From NCBI GenBank assembly GCA_024663395.1, contig JANFAH010000026.1, positions 372,001 to 436,000 on the forward strand: 64,000 nucleotides of DNA. The letters run 5' to 3'. Shown one piece after another: positions 22,930 to 32,529 of the stretch. The translations under genes and the position numbers were made by a program. The first letter of the stretch is position 1. Each line of letters opens with the position of its first letter. Under the pieces are notes generated by a model that was not told the origin of the DNA, ran no database searches, and saw only the letters and a list, made by a program, of their open reading frames with translations. Origin of the DNA: Pisolithus tinctorius. Taxonomy: Eukaryota > Basidiomycota > Agaricomycetes > Boletales > Pisolithaceae.

Positions 22930-24420
22930 TATGGAGAGGGGTGGAATGTCTCCAACTGGCCTTCAGAGGGGGGAGTGGGATGTCCCACAGTAGCTTCCAA
23001 AGCTACCATGGGACATCCCATTGGCCTATGGAAGGGGGGGTGGGACATCCCACAGTATCCTCCAAAGCTATCATGGGACATCCCACTGGCCTCCAGAGAG
23101 GGGGGTGGGATGTCCCACAGTAGCCTCCAAAGCTATCATGGGACATCCCACTGTCTATAGAAAGGGGGTTGGGATGTCCCATAGTAGCCTCCAAAGCTAG
23201 CATGGGACATCCCACTGGCCTCCAGAGAGGAGGGTGGGATGTCCCACAGTAGCCTCTGAAGCTATCATGGGACATCCCACTGGCATGTGGAAGGGGGGTG
23301 GGATGTCCCACAGTAGCCTCTGAAGCTATCATGGGACATCCCACCAGCCTATGGAAGGGGGGGTGGGATGTCCCACAGTAGCCTCCAAAGCTATCATGGG
23401 ACATCCCACTGTCTATGGAAAGGGGGTTGGGATGTCCCATGGTAGCCTCCAAAGCTAGCATGGGACATCCCACTGGCCTCCAGAGAGGAGGGTGGGATGT
23501 CCCACAGTAGCCTCCAAAGCCATCATGGGACATCCCACTGTCTATAGAAAGGGGGTTGGGATGTCCCATGGAAGCCTCCAAAGCTATCATGGGACATCCC
23601 ACTGGCCTCCAGAGAGGAGGGTGGGATGTCCCACAGTAGTCTCTGAAGCTATCAAGGGACATCCCACTGACCTCTGGAAAGGGGGGTTGGATGTCCCACA
23701 GTAGCCTCCAAAGCTATCATGGAACATCCCACTGTCCCCTAGAATGGGGGTTGGGATGTTTCACAGTAGCATCAGAAGCTATCATGGGACATCCCACTTG
23801 CCTCCAGAGAAGGGGGTGGCATGTCCCATGGTAGCATCTGATGCTCTCATGGGACATCTCACTGACCTCCATAGAGGGGGTTGGGATGTCCCAAAGTAGC
23901 CTCCAAAGCTATCATGGGGGATCCCACTGGCTTCCAGAGAGGAGGATGGGATGTCCCATAGTAGCCTCCAAAGCTATCATGGGACATCCCACTGGCCTCC
24001 AGAGAGGGGAGTGGGATGTCCCACAGTAGCCTCTGAAGCTATCATGGGACATCCCATTGTCCTATGGAAAAGGGGCTGGGATGTCCCACAGTAGCTTCTG
24101 AAGCTATCATGGGACATCCCACTGGCCTCCAGAGAGGGGGGTGGGATGTCCCACAGTAGCCTCTGAAGCTATCATGGGACATCCCATTGTCCTATGGAAA
24201 GGGGGCTGGGATGTCCCACAGTAGCTTCTGAAGCTATCATGGGACATCCCACTGGTCTCCAGAGCAGGGGGTGGGATGTCCCACAATAGCCTCCAAAGCT
24301 ATCATGGGACATCCCACTGTCTATAGAAAGGGGGCTGGGATGTCCCACAGTAGCCTCTGAAGCTATCATGGGACCTCCCACTGGCCTCCAAAAATGGGGG
24401 GTGGGATGTCCCCTCATTGC
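22930..24420 (-). repeat. Right satellite array: about 23 palindromic monomers, inverted relative to the left
   Basis: The monomers are the reverse complement of the left array: GGGATGTCCCACAGTAGCC, then a TAGCTATCAT-like half, then GGGACATCCCA, with a purine-rich spacer (AGAGGGG or GAAAGGGG). The period is about 64 bp and there is no CG. Together with the left array this gives the transposon a mirrored layout. The right array is shorter and more diverged. Confidence 0.92.
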
Positions 24421-24460
24421 CTCTTGGTTGTTCTACATAGATGACCTTGATGAACATGTG

Positions 24461-24537
24461 ACTAAAGGTGGGATTGAACCAGCAGTCTCCTGGAGTTGAC
24501 CTTGTGGTTTAATCACTGAGCTATATGGTTTGAGTAC
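24461..24537 (-). other. tRNA-like sequence (SINE head or tRNA pseudogene)
   Basis: On the minus strand there is an A-box-like TAGCTCAGTGATTA (24510-24523) and a B-box-like GGTTCAATCCC (24470-24480) at the usual spacing for a tRNA. The D stem and acceptor stem do not pair well, so it is not a working tRNA. GGTTCAATCCC is the form expected after deamination of GGTTCGATCCC. A Pol III-derived short element inside the transposon arm is the likeliest reading. Confidence 0.4.
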
Positions 24538-25222
24538 TAATGTCAGTTGCTTGGGGGTTAGATCAGAACTTTGGGAATAATTATCCATGAAGAGTAATAC
24601 ACAGAATGCACCATCTCCAACAGACTTCAGTGGTCTTTAGCAACACAAGTCCACCCTTCCTTTGAGAATCAACAAAGTTCAGTCTTCTGCCCATCCTGGC
24701 TGGATTGGTATTTGAAGCACATGGTGGTCCACTGGAGGGCCTTACAGCCCAGGGTCATAATGGGACATTGGGCACCACAGCAATCAGATTACATAACCCC
24801 TTTGGACAGTGGGGTTCTCACATGCTTGTGCCCCACAATAGTGTCATGTATTGTGCTACAATCTATTCCTTGGCTTGGAAGGTCTTCCACTCATCCTCAT
24901 TGAATGCATTTAGTATGATCTTATTAATGTGTACTCCTTCTATAAGCAATGGAACTTACTCATGGGACAGTGCTGAATCCATTAAAATTTATCACAATGA
25001 TGCAAGGCTCACTTCCAGAAGTATTGTATGATTCTGGAGATGACACCTCACAATCACACTGATTTCCCACTTCAAATTTGTGCATAATAAGTGTACCAAA
25101 TGGTTTTGGAAAGTCAGTGGCTGCCACATACATAGGCCCCTACTTTGCCAGGTATTCTCATCATCCTGGATAATTGTGACTGCTTTGGTTTCTTGGTCAG
25201 AAGTGGGATTTCAGTGTGAATA
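24538..25222. other. Right subterminal spacer, no gene seen
   Basis: CG-free sequence between the tRNA-like segment and the right terminal repeat. The one longer open frame (24705-25031) has no recognisable protein character. Confidence 0.45.
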
Positions 25223-25454
25223 TGAGCTGCACTTTTGCAGCTGAGGACCCCTGACACCTAAGGCAGCCATGGGACAGCCCAAAATATATTACCAAAGGGC
25301 TGGGATTATGGGACATCCCAGCTCCTGCACACTGCAAATAGCCCTGGGACATGGCCAGATGTCCCTGGGATGACCTGGTCTGAGTGGCTTTTAGCTTGGA
25401 TGATTTGTAGAAAAACTTCAGCCTAAATGCTTATGAAAATTGGTTACCTGAAGT
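25223..25454 (-). repeat. Right terminal inverted repeat of the KDZ transposon
   Basis: Reverse complement of 4859-5091, ending GGTTACCTGAAGT next to the right copy of the 8-bp duplication (GGCAAGCT, 25455-25462). Confidence 0.92.
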
Positions 25455-25622
25455 GGCAAGCTGGCCAAGTGCAAGAGGCACAAGACAAAGGCCAAAGAAG
25501 ATGCCCAGCTTGCTGAGGAAGCCTGGTTGGAGGCTGAGAGGCAGGAGCAGGCCCAGCTCAAGGAGAAGAGGGCAAAACAGGAGGCTGAGGCACAAAGGGT
25601 TGAGGCTGCATGCTGTAGGGAA
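25455..25622 (+). pseudogene. Antisense coiled-coil gene of a Gypsy element, 3' fragment
   Basis: The first 8 bases are the right target duplication. From 25463 the frame continues that of 4737-4858 and encodes a Glu/Ala/Lys/Arg heptad-like coiled coil (EAWLEAERQEQAQLKEKR), ending at a TGA near 25620. The sequence type matches the coiled coil at about 62280-62560. The sequence beyond 25640 belongs to another repeat. Confidence 0.6.
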
Positions 25623-25639
25623 TGAGAATGGATTCCCTA

Positions 25640-26861
25640 TGAGAAGTCATCTTGGTCAGGAGTTAGGGGCTGAGGAGTGTTGCTTTGTTTCTTTCTTCTG
25701 TTTTGGTCTTTATTCCAATCTTGTCCATCATTCTTCCTGCATTGTGACAGCTGCAGCATAATCTACCATCCTCCAGCCTCCCTGATCACATTCACAATGA
25801 GTATGATGTACATCTTGCCTTCTTACTGCAAGATCCAGCAGAAGATGTCCCCCCTTCTCCTCCTCCATCAGAGCCCCATCCATGAAGTTTTTGTTAACTT
25901 CACTGAGAGGATGAAAGGGTGGGAGACATGATTGCTTATGCTCCCATTGCCCCACAGACCCCCAATGCCCTAGCCCCTTTGACACTTGACTCATGCCCTT
26001 CAATTCTGGAATTAATACTTCCCTATCTGGAAACACTGTCCATCTGTCATGCCATCTTTGGATCTAGAGATGTCTCTGCTGAGATCTGACTTGCATCACC
26101 ACCCCCTAATGTGATATCAGTGCACTTACTCAGTTTCAGACTCCATTTGACTCATTCTGTGATATTTTGACTGTCCTTGACTTGTTTATTGCCAATACTT
26201 ACCAATCCTCTTTGCTTGTGTACTTTTCATTTCTTGCTTACTCATCATGATTACTCAGTCCTTACTCATTACTTATCAAGTGTTTGTGCCTTGTTTGTCA
26301 CAAGCTGTGCTCCCCCCACAGTATATAAACCCCCATGTACTTAGTGACATCCCAAGTGAACCAGAAGCCATTCACTCAGCAGTCAGTCAGTTCTTCTCAG
26401 CATAACTCATCATTGACAGTTGAGGCTCCATGAAGGGGTCTATCTGTCATCATTTGTATACTTGGTAGTTGAGGCTCATTCAGAAGAGTCTATCTGCCAT
26501 CCTTCATCATCTGCAGTCCACTCCACACTTAGTCAGCAAATCTTGCTTAGTCATCCTCCCACTCCTGCATAACTCATCATTGACTTGTGCAAGGAGCATG
26601 TTTTATTGAAGTCCATTACTCCCAAGTCCTTTTGGCTGAACACCTTCACTCTATTCAGCATCCCCCATCCAATCATCACTTGCTTGTCTTCTCCTGCATA
26701 ACTCATTGTCGACTTGTGCCAGGATCACCTGCCATTGAAATTCCCCACACTAGATCTTTCTGCACTCCAGGTTCCACAGAGGTACACCACCACTCACTCT
26801 ATATTTGTCTTTGGTGTTGGATTTGTTTGGTTTATACCAGCTTTCCACACTTTGACTCACA
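25640..26861 (+). mobile_element. LTR and adjacent internal sequence of a degenerate retrotransposon family, copy i
   Basis: The end CCACACTTTGACTCACA at 26861, the AGTATATAAACCCC TATA-like segment near 26320, and the ACACCACCACTCACT word are shared with the repeats at 47722-50048 (minus) and 51168-51325 plus 57167-57729 (plus). The upstream part (25677-26000) also matches 50150-50540 (minus) and 59690-59925 (plus), so the repeated unit is longer than the LTR. No CG is visible. No enzyme domain is attached. Confidence 0.5.
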
Positions 26862-28249
26862 ATGCTCTGGAGGCCATGGCACAGATGTGCATCTGAAGTG
26901 GTACTGGGGGGGACAGCTAGTGGTGACATTGAGAGGGAATATGGTTGCAAGAGAATAAAAACCTACATTGTTCCTGATGATCCTCATTGTCTGAAGGAGT
27001 ATTGGAGGGGACAGCTAGCAGTGCCACTGAATGATCATCCTTGTCAACTATATCCTGCATAGTGATCATGCCTCCATGGAGCTGCTCAAGGGCAGTACAG
27101 TGGTCCAATTTTGTACCATCTTTCAGTGGAACCATTGTTGAGTGAAAGGAATTGAGATACTCTTCTTTGAACTCCTTTTCTGTTAAACCTTGCAAGGGAT
27201 GCTGTGGATGTGGCTTGTGAGTTGGACATTGAGCTATGCTAGATCTGGCCTCCTGAAAATGAAGGTCAGAAAGCCAAAAAAAAAGGGTCCTAATGCAGCT
27301 CTAACCTCAGGACCAGTATTGTGGTTTCCAGTTGGTGCTGCTGGAAGGAGGTTGAGCACAAGTGTGGAAGACAGGGTAAATTATGCATATGTACCAGGTT
27401 TGATGGCGCAATGGCACTTCTTTGCACCTTGCCTGGGTTGGATTTTACTGGGTGATGTTGCAGTACCCTTGATTCTTTTCGACCTGCGAACCCCAATGGG
27501 GGGGCCAATCTTCATAGATGGATCAGAGGGTGACATTTGTGGAGGCACAGCAAAAACCACACAGCAGACATGCAGTCACACAGTGGGGGAGTTCTCTGGG
27601 AACACATAGTCACCTGGTTCCTTGCTGATTCAAATTCAAGCAAGAGTATAAAATCAAATGAAGAGCAAAAAGGAGTGGACACAGTCAGTGATTCAACAAA
27701 TGACTGGGGGTAGAAAAAGAGATGATGAGGAAAGCAAGTTAGTGCCTATTTATGTTTTTTGGCCAAAAAGTGTATGCACCTCTTTTGAACTGGCACTGGC
27801 TTCTTCCTGGCTGACTTGTAAAACCTTATGGCCATCAAGGGAAAATGTCAAATGACACAGGGTCAATGGAATGAACAAATGGCAATGACACAGGGTCGAC
27901 AGAATGAAATTTAATAACTGAAAAAAAACATATGATCAAGATTATGATAAAAGAAAAACTGATGCACTTTGTTAGAAGCTCCAGGCTGATAAGTTAGCTG
28001 GTAGAGTGCATGTTTCAAGCTGGAGGGAAGTAATATATATATGGTAACAGAGTATCCACTGGCACCTTAACTTACCTGTATGTGGGTACTACCAGCACTG
28101 CAGCTACCAAAGGGAACAATGACCAAATGATTACATGTTGATGCAAGTGAACAAACTAGTTCAGGGCATGGAAGCATGGAAGCATGGAAGCATATTTTTG
28201 ACCCTCTGTTCAGTAAGCAACATCAGTAGACCTGATGAAGACAGATCAT
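26862..28249. other. No recognisable gene
   Basis: Short frames on both strands (27190-27609 plus, 26917-27195 minus) show no family motif. Two short stretches resemble each other (GGGGGGACAGCTAGTGG near 26907, AGGGGACAGCTAGCAG near 27005). Isolated CGs occur at about 27400-27490. Confidence 0.4.
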
Positions 28250-29205
28250 AAAACATATCTACGATAGGAAGGTATGCCAAAAGGAAATGATGCAGAGACA
28301 GAGAGAAACACATACCACAGATTGTGATGTGAGATGAAGTGTTGTTACCAGTGTAGTTTGAGGAACAGTCACATTGAAGGTTAGTTTTGGCCTCAGTGGT
28401 GAACAGCATTGCATGGTAGTTCATAGGCCAGATCTGATGAACAAGGATAATGATACAATCTACTATATAAAATATGTAGAGGAGGTGCATCAGATGGTAT
28501 GAGTAAACACATACCACTCATTGTATTATGAGATGAAGTGGATAAGATGAGATAAATGCTAGCCAAACAGAAAATATCAGTGCGATGTTCAGGAGAGTAG
28601 AAATGGTAAAAGGACTTACCTCTTCTGCATCAATGTAGGCACCACTCTACTTTAGGATGGCTCTCTCTCTTTGATATAGTGATACAATCTACTACATACA
28701 GTATGTAGCAGAGGCATGTCAGACAGGGATGACTTGCTCTTTTTGATAATAGTGATACAATCTACTATATAAAATATGTAGAGGAGGCACATCAGACAGT
28801 ACAAGTAAACACATACCACTCATTGTAATATGAGATGAATCAGATAAGATGAGATAAAAGCTACCCAAATGGAAAACATCAGCACAATGTTCAGGAAAAT
28901 AGAAATGGTGAAAGGACTTATCTCTTCTGCATCAATGTAGGCACCACTCTGCTTTAGGACAGCTCTTTCTCATTGTTATAGTGATATGATCTACTATATA
29001 ATGTATGTAGAGGAGGCATGTTGGACAGGACATGTAAACACATACCACTCATTGTAATATGAGATGAAGTGGATAAGATGAGAAAAATGCTAGCCAACCA
29101 GGAAATATCAGCGAGATGTTCAGGAGAGTAGAAATGGTAAAAGGACTTATCTCTTCTGCATCAATGTAGGCATCACTCTGCTTTAAGACAGTTCTCCCTC
29201 TTTGA
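28250..29205. repeat. Tandem repeat, unit about 230-300 bp, three full copies and a partial one
   Basis: Copies begin near 28448, 28750 and 28979. Shared words are GATACAATCTACTATATAAA, CATACCACTCATTGTA (28511, 28813, 29042) and CTTCTGCATCAATGTAGGC (28625, 28925, 29154). The first copy is longer because of an internal duplication around 28680. A diverged partial copy starts near 28260. I see no coding capacity. Confidence 0.75.
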
Positions 29206-29737
29206 TAAGATCATGTGCACCTCAGGAATATCAGTGAAATTCACAAGAACAGAAAAAGACATGAATACATGGCAACCTCAGTGACACGAAGTCAACTGAA
29301 TCTGATCAGAAGCAACATGAAGTCAACTTCAAGATGTTTGAGTGGCATGAAGCCAGCTCAGTGGGTAGACCTATGGGGTTTCATAATGAAATTGATGGAT
29401 AGCAGAAGGTGGTGGAGGGAACAGTGGAAGGGCCTTGGAGGTCAATGGAGACAAAAGATGATGCTGCAAACTGGAGAGAGCAGCAATGAGGCAGAGAACA
29501 GTGCCATGGACAGCATGGACAGCATCCCATGACTTAGGTTATTTTCCCTTGGGAATTCTCCATCCACATGGCAACAACTTTCCCAATGGTGACCATGCAC
29601 ACAACAATGACAAACAATTGAGTTCTTCCTTTGTTGTCCTTGCCACCATTGCTGCTGCTCCTCAACATTCATTCAACAGTGTTTCAGGTATTGTCTATTT
29701 GTTATTACTTGAATTTGGCTTTGACAGTTTTGTTTTT
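29206..29737. other. Spacer with one arm of an inverted repeat
   Basis: The segment 29265-29360 (CAACCTCAGTGACACGAAGT onward) matches the reverse complement of about 31335-31435, so the palindromic element at 29740-31307 sits between two inverted copies of a further repeat. An open frame at 29486-29779 has no family signature. Confidence 0.5.
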
Positions 29738-29739
29738 TA

Positions 29740-31307
29740 CAGTGAGGGACAAAAGCATTGCAATGTTTGTGAGGAGTGACTTGTTGCTGATGTAGCTCAG
29801 GCTATTCTGCACAGATAAACATAATACCTATACCATTGGAAAGGGGTGACTCTAAGCTTTCCAGAGCCTAAGGGTCAGTCCAAACAAAGCAATACATGCC
29901 AAGATACACCCTATTCTTTCCAAAAAGTGCATTGCAATGCTTTTGTCCCTGACTGGTGAAATCATGAAATGTGACCTTTTGATGGGATTGAGGGCATGGA
30001 GGATGGGAAAAAATGATTACATAATAGACCACATGATCATCCAGATGATTTGTCAGCATGTAAACAATGACAAACATTGGACTTGTACCATTAATCCTCC
30101 CTCTTTTACCACAACTCATGAAATCATCTCTCTAGCTCACATGGTCATTTTCTCAAGGAATTCTTATCAAATACTGGTGGCCACCACAGTGCCATCAGCA
30201 TAACATGCTCTCAGAACCATCAGTCCCTTAAAAAACCTGCTGTCAGTCATTTCCTGGACTGTTTCCCCCCCATGCCTGATGTGTTCTGGGACTAATCAGT
30301 ACTTGGAAGGCTGAACATGTTATGGAGGTCAATCTGGCACTTCAGAACATGATGTACAAACCAGTCCCCTCTCAACCAATGCATTTCTGGCACAGGGACA
30401 GTGGTATGGAAGTTAGGGCAAGACAAAATCCTCTTTACCCCTGGGTGTCATCAGAAGGATATGCTACTGAGCTGCCATGGAGCAGAATCCTGTTCTTCCA
30501 TCTGGCCCTGAATATTGCCTGTGGTCACATATGACCAAATAATCCTTCCCCAGTCATCTACAGTTCAGATCAGAGCAAGATCTAGTGAACCCTCTTATGG
30601 TGCTCAGAGCACAAGGAGGTTTTGTCTCACCCCAACATCCATATCAGTGTTCCTGTGCCAGAAATGCATTGGTTGAGAGGGGACTGGTTTGTACATCATG
30701 TTCTGAAGTGCCAGATTGACCTCCATAACATCCTCAGCCTTCCAAGTACTGATTAGTCCCAGAACACATCAGGCATGGGGGGGAAACAGTCCAGGAAATG
30801 ACTGACAGCAAATTTTTTAAGGGACTGATGGTTCTGAGAGCATGTTATGCTGATGGCACTGTGGTGGCCACCAGTATTTGATAAGAATTCCTTGAGAAAA
30901 TGACCATGTGAGCTAGAGAGATGATTTCATGAGTTGTGGTAAAAGAGGGAGGATTAATGGTACAGGTCCAATGTTTGTCATTGTTTACATTCTGACAAAT
31001 CATCTGGATGATCATGTGGTCTATTATGTAATCATTTTTTCCCATCCTCCATGCCCTCAATCCCATCAAAAGGTCACATTTCATGATTTCACCAGTCAGG
31101 GACAAAAGCATTGCAATGCACTTTTTGGAAAGAATAGGGTGTATCTTGGCATGTATTACTTTGTTTGGACTGAACCTTAGTGCTCTGGAAAGTAGAGTTT
31201 CCCCTTTCTAATTGTATAGGTATTATGATTATCTGTGCAGAATAGCCTGAGCTACATCAGCAACAAGTCACACCTCACAAACATTGCAATGCTTTTGTCC
31301 CTCACTG
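29740..31307 (+). mobile_element. Palindromic Tc1/mariner-like foldback element, copy A
   Basis: Termini are CAGTGAGGGACAAAAGC and its complement, flanked by TA on both sides, the target preference of Tc1/mariner. The two arms (about 700 bp each) are near-perfect inverted copies around a unique centre at about 30430-30620. Each arm also carries an internal copy of the terminus about 200 bp in (GCATTGCAATGCTTTTGTCC). The element therefore has four terminus-like sites. No transposase is encoded, so it is non-autonomous. Copy B at 48376-49944 is almost identical, in the reverse orientation. Confidence 0.85.
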
Positions 31308-31467
31308 TAGGTCCTATTTCCACACTATGGCTCTGATTTGCCTCTGAGTTGGCTTCATGCCACTCACGATACTGAAGCTAACTTCATGTTGCTTCAATCT
31401 GCACTCCATTGACTTTGTGTCACTGAGGTTGCAGATTCCTGATTGTTAGTGCAGTTCAATGCCTCAA

Positions 31468-32371
31468 TGTCATATCCATGACTCTCGGACTTGTTCCCAG
31501 TCCAGTCCGGACCCCTAGCCCCTATCTCCGGTCAAGTCCGGTCCTAGTCCAGCCTAGAAAACCCAATCCCGGCCCTAGATAACTCAACTCCGGCCTGCAT
31601 AACTCAAGTCCGGTGTTTTACCCCTATCTCCGGTCCATTTCGGCCTCCCGGCCTTGCACTGCTCCACCCCGGTCCTCCCAGGTCTATGTCCGGGTCACCC
31701 GGACATAACTCCGGTCTGTTTCCCTTTGTTTGTACTATATTTAGTCTAGCCCGTTCATCTGACTTTTGCTTACTGTACAAATCCTGTGTCTGACCCCGGT
31801 ATGCCGGTCACCTGGACTTTAGCTATTAGTCTCTGCACAGCCTCTGTGGCTATCCTCACTCTTGCTAATCATCTTGCTAATAGCTTATTCACAAGTCCAG
31901 CTTCATGTTCTTTACTCCGGACCGGCCTCATGTATTTAACCCCTGTACATACTTCGTAGTACCCTCAGTCAGAATATCAACTTAGTATTACCCTCAACTC
32001 CGTATTACCCCTCGAGACTACTCTATAGCTAAGGCCGAGCCTTAAGCTATCCCCGACCCCTGTCCCGGACCTCTCCCCGGCTTGCATAAGGGTACAGCAC
32101 ATAAGCTGAGACCAAGGGAGGTAGAACCAACCCCGGACCAGCTTCCCCTTGTGCGCACTCCAACACCGGTCGGTTTCCCACGCTACCGGCCTTGTTCCTG
32201 CGCTCCCGGCCTTAAGTCCGGTCCTCCGGACTTAGCCCCTAACCTCCGGCCTCAACTCCGGTCCAACCGGACTTGGCCCCTGTCTCTCGGCCTTGACTTT
32301 GGCCACTCGGACTTAACCCCTGTCACCTGGTCTTGAAGCCTGGTCACCCAAGGGTAAACCCGTACTTCACA
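31468..32371 (+). mobile_element. Solo LTR with CTCAA target duplication
   Basis: It starts TGTCATATCCATGAC, ends CTTCACA, and is flanked by CTCAA on both sides (31463-31467 and 32372-32376). This is the footprint left by recombination between the two LTRs of one element. It is rich in CCGG and TCCGG words (31480-32320) and keeps normal CG while both neighbours are CG-depleted. A promoter-like GTATTTAACCCC lies at about 31931. Confidence 0.88.
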
Positions 32372-32529
32372 CTCAAGGACCTGTTTCATACTTGCATTGG
32401 TGCATGCTTTTGTGGTTATATTTCATTTCTTGACCCTTTCTCCTCACTGGCTCTACTTTGACCTTGAAGATCCCCTCAAGCATCCTCTATGGCATCCAGC
32501 CCAGCTTCTTTCAAACCATACCTTCAGCC

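Larger units (their letters stand above)
4859..25454. mobile_element. Giant KDZ-type DNA transposon, complete (about 20.6 kb)
   Basis: The unit is bounded by 233-bp terminal inverted repeats with one mismatch and by an 8-bp target duplication. From left to right it holds the left repeat, a CG-free arm with about 35 satellite monomers, a KDZ transposase (minus), a companion gene (minus), a hairpin-rich divergent promoter region, a cargo gene (plus), a CG-free arm with about 23 inverted satellite monomers, and the right repeat. Excision in silico restores an open reading frame across the insertion point, which confirms the borders independently. The genes look largely open, so it may be recent or still competent. 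KDZ elements in mushrooms are known to be large; this arrangement is not one I recognise. Confidence 0.9.

Noticed and set aside
27962..28030. tRNA gene near TTAGCTGGTAGAGTGCATG
   Set aside because: Only an A-box-like word is present; no B box and no cloverleaf.
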